From contig NC_065535.1 of assembly GCF_932294415.1 (NCBI RefSeq), positions 87,250,862 through 87,314,861 on the forward strand: a stretch of 64,000 nucleotides of DNA, given 5' to 3'. The stretch comes from Quercus robur. Lineage: Eukaryota; Streptophyta; Magnoliopsida; Fagales; Fagaceae. Within the stretch, counting starts at the first letter, position 1, and each line of letters starts with the position of its first letter. Positions 45,775-58,728 of the stretch are shown in pieces. The notes beneath the pieces were generated by a model that made no database searches, was not told the origin of the DNA, and saw only the letters and a program-made list of their open reading frames with translations. A program made the translations under genes and the position numbers.

Positions 45775-46878
45775 GGAGTCTTTTGACTGAATATTGCTAA
45801 ATCTGGAATTTATTTGCGTTATAGTCACTGTTCAAAATTATTTAGGGAATTGAGAAAAGAGAGTGAATTTCGGCAACGGTGTTGTCGAAATTCAACAAAA
45901 GTATGAGAGAGAAAGAGGAAAAGCGGGAGAGAGAAAATTTTGAATTTCAGCAATGGCATCACTGAAATTCCTGGTACCCAAACTTGCTGACCGAGAAATC
46001 AATTGTGGCAATGCCATTGCAGAAATAGGGAAAAAAAAAATTTGTGGCAATTGTGGCAATGCCAGTGCCAAAAATGGGAGGAAAAAAAATAGTGGTTGCC
46101 GAAATCACATGTGAGGAATTAAAAAAAAAAATTATGTGTTTCGTCTACAATATTTTTACAACATTTTCACAACAAATCACAGGTGATTAGTTATTATTAG
46201 TTCAAATTTGAATTTAACACTGAGATTACTTTTTTAATCCAACAATAACAACCTGTCACTTAAAATTTGTTGTAAAAATTGTGTGCACATATCATTTCTC
46301 AAAAAAAAAAAGTGGAATTGAATTGTGGCAATGGCATTGCCGAAATAGGAGGAAAATTTCAATTTTTACAATATTTTACAACAAATTTTAAGTGACAAGT
46401 TGTTATTGTTGGATTAAAAAAGTAATCTCAGTGTTAAATTCAAATTTGAACTAATAATAACTAATCACTTGTGATTTATTATAAAAATATTGTAGACGTA
46501 GTACTCTTTTTTTTTTTTTTTTTTAATTCCTCACATGTGATTTCGACAACCACTATTTTTATTTTTATTTTTTCCTCCCATTTTCGGCAATGGCATTGCC
46601 ACAATTGATTTCTCAGTCAGTAGGTTTGGGCAGTAGGAATTTCGGTGATGCCATTGCTGAAATTCAAAATTTTCTCTCTCCCACTTTTCCTCTTTCTCTT
46701 TCCTCAATTCCCTAAATAACTTTGAACAGTGACTATATCGCAAATAAATTCCGAATTTAACAATATTAAGGTGTTGTCGAAATTCACTTTCTTTTCTTAA
46801 TTCCCTAAATAACTTTGAACATTGACTATATCGCAAATAAATTCCGTATTTAACAATATTCAACCAAAGAACTCGTGA
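45775..46878. mobile_element. Foldback (long inverted repeat) element upstream of GAPN
   Basis: Two arms of roughly 500 bp (about 45775-46290 and 46347-46878) are reverse complements of each other, separated by about 55 bp. Landmarks in both arms are GAATATTG, GGAATTTATTTGCG, TTATTTAGGGAATTGAG, GAGAGAAAATTTTGAATTTC, CGAAATCACATGTGAGGAAT, AGTTCAAATTTGAATTTAAC and AATCCAACAATAACAAC. The right arm has a local duplication of the outer part (the GGAATTTATTTGCG and TTATTTAGGGAATT blocks occur twice). The short palindrome GGCAATGGCATTGCC and variants occur in both arms and in the spacer. No coding potential and no clear TSD. It ends about 165 bp before the GAPN TATA box. Confidence 0.85.
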
Positions 46879-47042
46879 TAATTGCGTGTAACATGATAAA
46901 AAATATTTTTTTCTCAAAAATAGAAGAAGAAGAAGAAAGTAATTACCGCTTAGTTGGCACGCTTTGATCCACCTAACTAACAGCACAGCTATGTTTGGTC
47001 CCTAGTTGATGGAACAGAGCAAAGCGTGGCTCACCTTCTTCT

Positions 47043-47050
47043 TATATATA
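47043..47050 (+). promoter_or_regulatory. TATA box of GAPN
   Basis: TATATATA lies 180 bp before the GAPN ATG, followed by a CT-rich leader (CTCCTCACTCCTCTCACC), typical of plant mRNA leaders. Confidence 0.65.
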
Positions 47051-47229
47051 GATAGATTACATTACATTACCCACCAAACCATAACCAAATTTAAACCTCA
47101 CCAGACACTCCTCACTCCTCTCACCTTCACTTCTTAAATTCTTACACTCTTCTCCGACTCTCAAGGGAGTGGAATCTCTAAAAGGGTGTCGGTGAAGTTG
47201 CTTCTTTTCTTTGTTCACAAACTAAAACT

Positions 47230-50200
47230 ATGGCTGGGACTGGGTTGTTTGCAGAGATTTTGGATGGAGAGCATGTGTACAAGTACTATGCAGATGGGGA
47301 ATGGAAGAAGTCAACTTCTGGGAAAACTGTTGCTATCATCAACCCAACTACAAGAAAGACTCAGTACAAGGTTCAAGGTGACCCAATTATGATCATCTTT
47401 CTTTTTAGACTTGAAAAATTGGTTTTTGTTCATGTGCTAGCCAGCTAGCTCTTTGTTTGAACTAAAAACTTAGAATTATGTGACATATACCAAGTGATAA
47501 CTAAATTGATGACATTAATTTGTTTTAATTTTAGAATTGTGAATCTCAATAACCTTGACCATATTTTGATTTGAAATAACTGGTTTCTTCAAAGAAATGT
47601 TATACTCCCTTCTGAAACAGAGTAAATTGTGAGTTCAACTCAGTTGAATGGAGGATTTGTTTTCTTTTTTGCAAATAATGAAACTCTGTGATCAAATTTT
47701 TATAGTAACCAAACTACTTTATGGTTTTGCTACAGCCTGTTCACAAGAAGAGGTAAATAAGGTCATGGATTTGGCAAAAACTGCACAGAAATCATGGGCA
47801 AAGACTCCACTTTGGAAGAGAGCAGAACTCCTTCACAAGGCAGCTGCTATCCTCAAAGAGCATAAAGCCCCAATTGCTGAATGCCTTGTAAAAGAAATCG
47901 CAAAGCCAGCTAAAGATTCAGTAACTGAGGTATCAATATTGTTCTGATTTTCATGTTTTTGTGGTATCACTATGAAGGTAATTGATGTGAATTTTTGGAT
48001 TTGATGAAGGTTGTGAGGTCTGGGGACCTGGTTTCTTACACTGCTGAAGAAGGGGTTAGGATTCTGGGGGAGGGAAAGTTCTTGGTCTCTGATAGTTTCC
48101 CTGGAAATGAGAGAACCAAGTACTGCCTCACTTCTAAGGTAAAATTTTCCATTCTTACTTATGAAATTTCTTATTTGCCTTACAATAAATTTCACAACTT
48201 CTTGTGATTGTTGTACGCTAAAAGTAGTGTCAGCCGTGGTCCCATGCAAAAGCGATGTTCCATTAATTATAGTCAACCACCTCAACAAGTTGTGAAAACA
48301 ACTATGAAATTTTTTGTGTTTGTAGCATTGTTACTTTTTCTTACCAAATAATAAATTTAAATTATGAGAGTGAGATATGCGGGAGTAAGGAATTTTGTTC
48401 AGACTTGGTCACCTAGCCCCGGTAGTCAAGATGAGATGATGGGCTCAGAAAATAGATAATCTGGTGGTACTAAATTGGTTTACTGATGTAAGTCAAAAAA
48501 AAAAAAAAAAAAAAATTGTCACGGTTTTCAAAATCTGGTAGAGCTTCTGAGCATGTCAGGAAATGAAAAGCTAACTACATGTAAGGTCAAAATTCACCCA
48601 ACACATGTTGATTCCTGTGTATCCTATGATGATAAGCCCACAATATGGAATTTACAGACTGCTCTGGTGATGGTATTATAGGCATACATCCTTGCATTTA
48701 TAAAGATTGTTAAGTGTCATGCCATTGTTATTTATTGGTGACGTTTTTTTGTCCCATTTGATGACATTGGAGATAATATATGGGCAGGTAGAAGGCAATC
48801 TTTTAATACAATTTCACCTAAAACCCAATCTTTTAAAACTATAATATGTTACAGATTTTTTTCATACCCTCTCTTTGGTCTTTACTTTGTTGGTGATATT
48901 GTCAATAATTCTACAATATGGTATCATCATTTTTACCAGGTCAAACCTGCACCAGCGGCCCAACAAACCGCTGGTATAGTAGTCTGCCCATAGTACTGCA
49001 CAAGAAAGCACCTAATTCATTCAATTTTTTCTGTATAGTAGTCTGCCAATTTCATTTATGGTTGATTTGATTGCTAGGAAGACAAGGAAAAAAGAAAAAG
49101 AAAATTCTACTCTTATATTCTCCAGGCTATTCTCATCTAAATTTTTTTTTTTTTTTTTTCATTATCTATAGGTAACTTTGGAAACCACAAGAGGTAGTAC
49201 AATTGGCTGGTCACTATTTTTAATCTCCTTTTTGCCCTCCTCCTTGAAATCAAAATTTACTTAGAAAAAATGAAAAGGAAAAAAAGAACTTGGAGAAACA
49301 AAATGCTAATGAGATCTTAAATACAGGGTACCATAAAGGTCCTACATATGATGCAGCAGACAGTAAATTGGCCATGACAGTCTAATGGAGAAGGTTATGG
49401 TTTACATTAAGGACATATTTTTCTCATAAATGTGAAAATGCAAAACTATAAGAACCAGAAACATGTCTTGCCCTGAGGTTCCAAGTCATCTATTCATTGA
49501 AGATAGAATATTGCAAATATGAGGGCATATGGGAATGATAACAGATTAAAATTTTATCTAGAAAATTATTTTTTGCTCCACGGGGGGATGGTAAGCGAGG
49601 ATATGAAATAAAAAGTACTGAACAACTGAAAGTGTTAACCATCAACCTAATGGTGTATCTTCTACATCAGCTAGCAGATCTGTGAGCTAGCTGCTTGGCA
49701 AATCCTGTTTAGTTTTATGAATATAGACTAATTGCCATACTGGCACAGTTACATGGCGCTTGTTCCAAACAGTAACAGATGCACACACATAACGTATATT
49801 TTATATATGTATGTATACATCCTTGTGATTTTGGAGTTTGGACTTTGTTTACATATTATGTTTGCATTGTGTTGCAGATTCCACTTGGGGTGGTTTTAGC
49901 CATTCCCCCATTTAACTATCCTGTCAACCTTGCTGTGTCAAAGATTGCTCCTGCACTGATAGCTGGAAACTCCATTGTGCTCAAGCCTCCAACTCAGGTA
50001 CTTTGCCCTATGAATAAAATTATGAGTTATGTTGCCAATTGCTCATCATGATAGTGTATATAATCTCCATACATCCACCTCCAACCCTCATTACTGAAAC
50101 TGAATGAAGAGTTCTAGAAAAAGTAAATTTATCCACAGCATTTGAAGGAGGAAATCTCCATCCTTCAAAGGGATTCTGTGCCAAAGACTGAAGTCATGGC

Positions 50201-52939
50201 CAAAAATGAGTAAAAACTAAGATCAAAAAGTGATCCTGTCTGTAACCTGAAGTAAATCATTCGAAATTAGATGGTTTGCTTTGCTGAAAACAAAGGAATA
50301 TTTACACTTATGTATGAGGATCCAACATTCCCAGGGATGCTTCTTGAACATTATAATCCTTCTGAATTGTTTCAGTCTCTTAATCTCATCCTCAACTTCC
50401 TTTCAGGGTGCTGTTTCTGCTCTCCATTTGGTGCATTGCTTTCACTTGGCTGGTTTTCCCAAGGGTCTTATAAACTGTGTCACTGGGAAAGGCTCTGAGA
50501 TTGGAGACTTCCTTACTATGCATCCTGGGGTGAACTGCATAAGGTAAATCCAGTTCATTTTCTATCATACTAAATAGATCTCCCCTTCCCTTGTATGGTT
50601 TATAATCGGTCATCCCTAACTTGCTTTGTTGCTTTGCTCAGCTTCACTGGTGGAGACACAGGAATTGCAATTTCAAAAAAGGCAGGCATGATTCCTCTTC
50701 AGATGGAATTGGGAGGAAAGGATGCCTGCATTGTACTTGAGGATGCTGACCTAGATTTGGTAGCAGCAAACATAATAAAGGGGGGCTTTTCTTACAGGTG
50801 AAAGGATTTTCCATAAATGTCCTTACTTTGTACTTTTTAGTGTTGCATTTGGCAAGAGAAAAGAAGAGTTGGGGACTGTTTCCATGAAATTCCAATTGCT
50901 CTTCTTAATTAAGCACAAAAGGAGTGAATTTTTTTCAAGCTACAATCTATGTTGTCAATAACAAAGGAAAACTTATTTACCAATGTCTGCAGGAAGTCAT
51001 TTTCAGATATAAGGTGGCTATAAATGCATCATTCATTTTATAATGTGCATTAAACATCAGACCAAGTTCTGATTTGACGACATTATTTGCTCCTCCAACT
51101 TCACTATTTTCCATTTGTTTTAGCTGAAAATATAGTCAGAAACGACTAGCAAATGAGGTATTATCATAATGTTGCTAACTATTATTAAAATATTCAAGAT
51201 AATACATAATGTGAGATGAATGTGGCTTGCATGGATTGGGCTTATGTCTTACAGAGTCAGTATTGACAACTATCTCTGAAGGATGCCATTCTCCTCCATT
51301 TTAATGGCATATGGAAATTGTTCTCAACATAGTTTTCGATGTTTATTGTATTTAAATAAAAGGTGGATAGAAGCATTATGAAACCACGTCTCATGATCTA
51401 CTTCTCTGTAATACATTGAGCCTAATTGTTTCTGCTACATTTTCTAAATTTTGGCTGATAAGACATACTTTTTAAATGATTCTATTCTACCAATATCTAT
51501 GACAGTGGCCAAAGATGCACAGCAGTTAAGGTTGTCTTGGTGATGGAATCTGTGGCTGATTCCTTGGTTGAGAAAGTGAAGGCTAAAGTGGCAAAATTGA
51601 CTGTTGGGCCACCTGAGGATGACTGTGATATCACTCCAGTGGTGTCAGAGTCATCTGCCAATTACATTGAAGGATTGGTTAAGGATGCTAAAGAAAAAGG
51701 AGCTACATTTTGCCAAGAGTACAAAAGAGAGGGCAACCTTATCTGGCCTTTGTTGTTAGATAATGTAAGGCCTGATATGAGGATTGCATGGGAAGAACCA
51801 TTTGGACCAGTTCTTCCAGTTCTTAGGATCAATTCTGTAGAAGAAGGAATCCACCATTGCAATGCTAGCAATTTTGGACTCCAGGTATAAATTTCTTTTA
51901 TTTTCTGATATCGGTCTTCTAGTTTTCCTCTACTGTGTGTGGTCAAGGGAAAAATGTGGTGTTATACTCTCATTACTTGTTAAATTCTATCAAATTCAAT
52001 TTAGCGCAGCCCTGTTTTCCTTGATACAAGCACAGGCCATTTTATCCATTCAATCACTGCCTTGTAATTTTGTTGATAGCTGGGAAATGGTTTTAGGGAG
52101 CTCTCACTGATTATGTCTGGAGTTTGCAGAAAATGAATGCCTTTTATTTATTTGTTATAGATTATGCATAGCTCACCAATATGACAAAAAAAAAAGTTTA
52201 ATTTTTTCTAAAAAAATTTAAAAATTGTGGTAATTGCTATTGTGGATTATTTTTGGCTCTAAGTATCATTCATGTGTGTGTTATCGGTAATAACAAAAAC
52301 TGTACATCAGATAAATTTAAAGCAGTCTTTGCATACACCCCTACTCAAAATTCACTAATGTGTAATTATTTAGTGTTAATCATTAAACTAAATCTTGGAG
52401 GGGACTGGGGAGTATTACTCTTGAATGGGCGTGTACTTGTTCTAATATTACTGGTTAGTATGCTATGAGACATGGCATCAATCATAAGTCCTGGAAAGGG
52501 ACCTTATTGAAAATGAATTATCAGCCTCCTATATTTCATATAATTTATGATTACTCTCTCTCCTCACATTGGTTTAAACTTAACTCATGAATGATGTGCA
52601 GGGTTGCGTCTTCACTAAGGACATTAACAAAGCAATGTTGATCAGTGATGCAATGGAGACTGGGACGGTTCAGATAAACTCAGCACCAGCTCGTGGACCA
52701 GATCATTTTCCTTTCCAGGTAAACCAAATCTCAAAAAACTTACCAAAATGTTACTTTCAGAAACTACATTCTTCTTAATTAAGGTCATTATCTCAATGCA
52801 CACTAAACAAATGCTTTGCTGACAGGGTATAAAGGATAGCGGAATTGGGTCTCAAGGAATCACCAACAGCATTAACATGATGACCAAGGTCAAGACCACT
52901 GTTATCAACTTACCAACCCCTTCATACACCATGGGCTAG
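47230..52939 (+). CDS. GAPN: NADP-dependent non-phosphorylating glyceraldehyde-3-phosphate dehydrogenase
   Basis: GAPN (ALDH11 family) oxidises glyceraldehyde-3-phosphate to 3-phosphoglycerate in the cytosol, makes NADPH and bypasses the ATP-yielding GAPDH/PGK steps. Nine exons: 47230-47377, 47736-47929, 48010-48138, 49878-49997, 50407-50543, 50642-50797, 51506-51884, 52602-52718 and 52826-52939. They total 1494 bp including the stop, or 497 aa, the family's usual size. All introns are GT-AG and frame is maintained. Key features: start [20 protein letters not shown], substrate/cofactor loop PPFNYPVNL, general base Glu265 in [10 protein letters not shown], catalytic Cys299 in SGQRCTAVK, and [10 protein letters not shown]. 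The 34-residue Glu-Cys spacing agrees with the family. Intron 3 is about 1.7 kb and intron 6 about 0.7 kb. No defects seen. Confidence 0.97.
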
Positions 52940-53770
52940 TATTACCAATAATAAATGGATGATCACAACTATTTGTATTGTAGCTAGTTAGAAATATCTG
53001 AAAACGGAATTTATCAGTAGACTTTTAAGTTTGTATCTTCTTTGTCAATTGACAATCAGATGAATAATGGGGATACATGTATGAGCAATTACAGTGTCTA
53101 CAATATGCAGTAGATTTTGCAGAAATATGAATTTGGCTTTATCTAGCACTTTTGTTTGCCATGTTAACTATAGAATAAGGGTTTTTTACTGACATATCTG
53201 TGTTTGTTGCTTTCACAAGATTGGAAGCATCTTACTAGAGACACACATGAAAGTCTTAAAACAACCAAAGCACCGCCATCTTTCACATATTCCTATAAGT
53301 GGAGTGATGAATAACACTGACAGACCTGTTTGTTCATATGGGCATTAGGGTCTGGAGGCCAAAATGTGGTGCATGTGCCCTATCACCCTAAGGCAATGTT
53401 AGTCCAATTTTGTATGCTGTTTGTCTTATTTGAATATCTCTGTTCAACTTTTAAAAGCGTTTCAGTAAACAAACATAAAATATCAATGAGCACCTATCTT
53501 TAAAAATTGCATATATTTGGCTCAACTTGTAAGTTCAACCAGAACAGTTCGCAAATCAGTTTTACCTACGTGACATAGTGAAATTGATTCATTGACTGAC
53601 TACCCATCTAAAACATGCACAACATTATAGTACAAATCACGAGTTTACCATTCTTAACCATAGATGGAAATATATTTTTCATATTCCAGTTCACTTTTTA
53701 CTCATCCTTTAAGAATATAAATTTTTAACAGATGTTCAATTAGTACAAGATGATTAGAAAATTAAGTTAT
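52940..53770. other. GAPN 3' flank
   Basis: AATAATAAATGG at 52948 is a likely poly(A) signal region. No other gene. Confidence 0.4.
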
Positions 53771-53935
53771 TTTTGGGACTACGGTGTAATGGCAAGTGCC
53801 CTCCACCCAAGTGATATGTTGTTGGGTCAAGTTCATGTATTAGGCTCTTCAAAATTGGAGATAAAATTAGTAAATTACTTACACTAATGGCATTTACATC
53901 TATGTGAAACAGATATTGTATGTAATTGTTACACA
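53771..53935 (+). mobile_element. tRNA-derived SINE-like sequence
   Basis: GGACTACGGTGTAATGGCAAGTG resembles a tRNA A-box region, and GGGTCAAGTTC about 40 bp later a B box. The remainder (TGGAGATAAAATTAGTAAAT...) is SINE-body-like. No clear tail or TSD. Confidence 0.45.
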
Positions 53936-55830
53936 AAATAATAAATCGAGGAAAAGATCATTGCTAATGGCTATGTGGAGGGAAATGTGGCTCATTAGAG
54001 TTGTAGAAAATTGAGGAAATGTTGAAATGCATATTATAATTTTTCCAAGTATGCAGGAAACTGAGAAATTCAAAGTAGGGAAGGGTACGTTGTGTTGGGC
54101 CCCCTTTCAAACGGTCATCCATAAATTTTAAATAGGCCCAACGTTCTGTTTGATCTTTTACTGTATGTAGTTTTACAATTGTGACCAAACTTGTTTATTG
54201 TCTGCTGCCCTCACTTCGAAACCATTGTTACAAACTCGTTTTGATGATCCAACCACGCAGACGAAGTCACGAAGGCAGGTGTCATTTTAAAGATCATTGC
54301 TAATGGTCATTCCCCTTGACTTTTCCAAAATCCTCCCCTCATGTATTTTTGGTATAAAAAAACAAAAAATGCTCTCTTAGATTTTTGCTAAAAACATGTA
54401 ATGCATTTATATAGTTGACTGATGTAATTTTTATTCTTATAATTATTCTTATGTTACTAATTTAAATAAATAAATATTTTATATATGTGTTATTTTATGG
54501 ATTTAATTTTTTTATTATATATTTGGCTTGGCCCTTGAAAAGATTTGTTGGCTCCACCAGTTACTACTAGTCTACCACAACATGAATTTATAAGCCATAC
54601 TTCATATATATTTTAAAACTCACAAAAGAGAATCCATTACTATGATTTTTTTTTTTAAATTATATATTCCATTGTTAATAATTTTAAGTCCTAATTTAAT
54701 AATGATAAGAACATTTAGGTCAAAAAAATTATCTATTTCATTGTTGATAATTTTAAGTCCTAATTTAATAATGATAAGAACATCTAGGTTGAAGTGGGAA
54801 AGAAGAGAGATAAACAAAACAAAGGTGGAACCCAAAAAGAAAATGGTATTTATTTTAATTTTTTTTGGTAATAAATAAAAAAAATATATTTTTTAATTGA
54901 AATGATTTATTTGTTGGAAGGAACAGTGAAAGATTGGGTTATCGAAGCAATTCTCTTATCCGTGCTGGGAAAAGAAGTTCATAGGCATAAAAAAAAAAGT
55001 TGTAAAAAAGAATATATATATATATATATATATGCATATTCCACAGATTTGCCAATAAGGTCAAATATGATTCTTCCCACTGCAGAAGCACCTTCGTCTA
55101 TTCACCAAGATTTGAAAACTAGCACATCAGTTACTAAACAAGGCACAAACTTTACCGGTCTAGAGTTAACCTCACATAAATCTTCTTATTAACCTATAAT
55201 TTAAAATAATAATTAAAACATGAAATAATTATTTACAAAATATCAAATGATAATTGAATATTATGAAATGTAATATAAAAAATGTACAATAGCTTACAAA
55301 AGCAAGGAGGATCAGACAACCCAAGTATCCTCATCCTGTATTACGTAAAAGTGACAATATGAGAAAATATTTTCTACTAACAGTGAAATAATTATGGAAA
55401 TAAATATATAGTTTGGTCTCCTCCAATTTCTCCGATTATACATTTCCTGGATTATATTTTTTTTTAAGAGAAAAAATATAACCATATTATCAAGCACTCT
55501 AGCCACAATTCTTACAAGAGAATTTTGTGTGGACTATCACAAAAAATGAAATACTATTTTTTATTATATAATATTTAGTAATTTTAATATCATGATTTTT
55601 CATTCTTATCGCATGTTTCTCATGTGATTGGTAAGTTAAGCAAGAATAAGCAAAATTACAATGATGGACATTATAGAAACCAAACAGCAATAATCAATTG
55701 ACTTAAAGATATTTAGAACAAAAATGAGTCATATAAAAATTTTATGAATCTTTCATGTTTACCTTTTTAGCCTTTTCAAAAAATACAATTACAACTCAAA
55801 TGAAATACAAAAAAGAAAATAAATAAATAT
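53936..55830. other. Intergenic, no gene recognised
   Basis: A two-copy tandem repeat of about 72 bp (AATAATTTTAAGTCCTAATT at 54677 and a close copy near 54749) and a TA tract (55014-55033) are present. Nothing else identified. Confidence 0.45.
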
Positions 55831-56548
55831 TGATAAGGAATATTTTCGACTCCTAAAAATTCAACTAACACCCTAGAGTCTTAGGCCTCTATGGGGTCTT
55901 CGGCCACTAAAGGATCTTTCGCCTCTAAAGGCATCTTCGGTCACTAACACGTGAGTTACCTTATTACCTGGTCAAAACTCCGTTTAAGTTGTCAGGGTTG
56001 CTTAAGCATCGTCGGTGTCTAAACGGATTGTCATGCCTTCCAAGCCTTTAGGGACCTAAGAAAGTAGGCATGACTCGTCTGTCACCTTGTGGTCATGACG
56101 ATCGTATATGTACCGACGAATCTAGGTACTTAGTCCCGCCCCATTTATGTGTTCTCCACTCCTGCATTCCCATATGAAAAGAACTTGGACACTACACCCA
56201 AAGATCTTTCCACATACTTGTATTCTCTAAATATGGGAAATTAAGCCCAAAGATCACATAACATTAACATCTATATTGTCCCTACAAGGGACATATTCAT
56301 GGGATCTCAGTTAGCCCTACACCACTATATAAGCACCAAGTCTCCTCCTCTCCAAGGAACATGAAATTCTCTAGTTCTCATACTCTTTAAGTTATTGGAG
56401 ATCATTCAATCACTAATTTAACTTTCGGAAGGTCTTTGGCCAGCACTCCACAAGTGCTCTTTATAGGTTCTTCACCTTTCACTCTTCAAGTACCTTTAGT
56501 TGTTGCACGTGTGGACGATTCACTAGCTGATGATTTTGTGCATTATCA
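55831..56548 (+). mobile_element. Solo LTR, superfamily uncertain (Ty3/gypsy-like)
   Basis: A 718-bp segment beginning TGATAAGG and ending ATTATCA, flanked by a perfect 5-bp duplication AATAT (55826-55830, 56549-56553). A TATA-like CACTATATAAGC at about 56330 and a CT-rich stretch after it give the promoter and leader layout of an LTR and suggest plus orientation. It is much richer in GC than its surroundings. No internal region is adjacent, so it is a fossil solo LTR. Confidence 0.82.
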
Positions 56549-56553
56549 AATAT

Positions 56554-58139
56554 ATTAATCTCTTCACATGCGCTATACACGCATGTTTAAAGACCCTTCT
56601 CTCTAGTTTTGTTTCTATATATATATAAAAGTTGTAAAGTGTAAGTATTTATAGTTTATGCTAAATGTGAATTCATATTATGGATTGTGAATTTCAATTT
56701 CAATTTTGAATTTTGTAATTTACCTTTTTATCATTAATTTGTTGTATTGTAAAATCATTTTCAATTTGATAATATTTTGAAAGCATTGTAAAGTGAACAC
56801 TAAAGAATAGTATATTCCAATCATATAGAATAGTATATTCGAATATTCATACTTGCCTGGTCATCGAATAATTATAAAATCTTTAAAAACTAAAAATGAA
56901 ATTTACGTGTCTTGTAGACTGTATTATTTGTGATCCTATTTTTCTTTCAATATAAGTGACAAATATTATACCATCATTACCTTTTTCTGATCATCAAGAC
57001 GGAGATTTCTTTTGCTAATTATGTTTGTTCACCAGTACCTTTTAGGCACAATGATGCTACTGACAACTGCAATGCCAGTTCATTATGTGCATTTGCGTGC
57101 GCATGCTTAAGAAGTCAATCTTTGCTTATGCAGAGTAATCTTGTTAAACCTTTAATTAGCATTAGCTTTACAATTAGTCAAACTCTTGCTTAATTAAGCT
57201 CCAGCAATAAAACATTACTTTGAAACTCATTCCCTTTTGCTTTTTTACCTTTCACACCAATTTGGAATTGTCTTTCAGGCTATAGACAATGTTCCCTAGC
57301 ACAACTTTTTGTCACCTAAACTAATATTTATTTGCCCATTGTATGATTGTATCTAAGCCTACTGTCATAGACTCATAGTGTTAGTGATTGATACAACCGC
57401 ACTTAAACCCATCAAGATTGGTTGAATGATTTTATCCCTTAATATAAACCCAAAAGAATTCTCTTTTTGTTAATCAAACATTGTTATTTAATTAACAATT
57501 TGATAAAGTTATCTCTTACCACCTAATTCCCTATTATTGGTCTAATCCTTCTCGGATTCCAACTTGTTATATTATATCATATATGAACAAAAATTATTAA
57601 TGAACAATGTATAGGAGCCTGAGTTAGTCAACATAGGTCATATAAATTGCATGTCATACAAATGACTAGGCAGATCAATTTGGGGAACCCATTTTAGAAT
57701 GCTCTGTAAAAACTATGATATATGTTAGAATTGGTACTTAAGGGTTTAATAGGAAGCCCATCTTCCTTTTCGTGGAGCCCATTAAGAGGTCCTGATTATT
57801 TTTTTTTATGCATTTGATTCTTTACCATTTGATAGAAGGTACGCATTTTAGGCTTTTCTAGGTATCCTTTTTGAAGAAGATAATGTACACCAGAAGTTTG
57901 CATTAGTTAATTAGTATATGGAAAGGAATTAAGATTGAGAGGATCATTAAACCCTAAAAAATTGTCTAGTGTGGGGGCATACAGGTTCGGCACTTTATAG
58001 ACTAGCTGCTCTTTATGCTTAGAGACCCATATGAATTTCTCTTCTTATCCCCCTGTTCTTTAATGATACATTAAAATTTTTATTAAACAATTTTCCTAGA
58101 GTTGACCAATCTATAAATTAACTAGTATTTGTTAGTGAA

Positions 58140-58142
<3 letters not shown>
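56554..58142. other. Intergenic, no gene recognised
   Basis: AT-rich, no open frame with a recognisable domain, no repeat ends found. Confidence 0.4.

Positions 58143-58202
<60 letters not shown>
58143..58202. repeat. Compound (CT)n(AT)n(AC)n microsatellite
   Basis: About fourteen CT units, eleven AT units and a short AC run in series. Confidence 0.95.
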
Positions 58203-58214
58203 TCAATGAAATTT

Positions 58215-58300
58215 CAACCTATAGTATTAGCTCCAAGATTTAAACTTCAAATATATTATTTGATGACAAAAAACTTTATCAGTTGAATTAACTAAAACTC
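58215..58300 (-). mobile_element. SINE fragment
   Basis: The minus-strand reading AGTTTTAGTTAATTCAACTG followed by ATAAAGTTTTTTGTCATCAAA resembles the head of the SINE at 37309-37460. Only the 5' part is recognisable. Confidence 0.5.
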
Positions 58301-58728
58301 TCATATAATTCAATAATTACAATGATGAAAGATGATGAATTTAAACCCTAGTTCACTTCATAAAGGAAATAAGGCTATGTTTTAGAGTTTATAAGACTCT
58401 TGAGGAGGTACTAGAATATTAGGTAGGGATATGTCATTGCTAGCAAATTGCTTATGGGTTTTCTTTTTTTTTTCTTGGGTTGTGAAATGCTTAAGAATGG
58501 AACGGCTTATAAGTTCATTTTTTGCAGGCTTATCTCTAACTTAAGAAAATTGTTGTTTCTAACCCTTGTATTGTGTGAATTTAATTAACAAAATCAACTT
58601 GGGTGGATTACATAGTACCCTCCTCCTCCTCTCCCAGTTCTTTTATTCTCGAAGCTAGTTACTATCACTTGTTCTTTGTGTAACATTTGTGGTAAGCCCT
58701 CATGGATCCATTACATCAAACACATTAA

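Noticed and set aside
48379-48520. Possible SINE with poly-A in GAPN intron 3
   Set aside because: A poly-A run is present at 48487-48514, but I could not identify A/B boxes or a target duplication with confidence.
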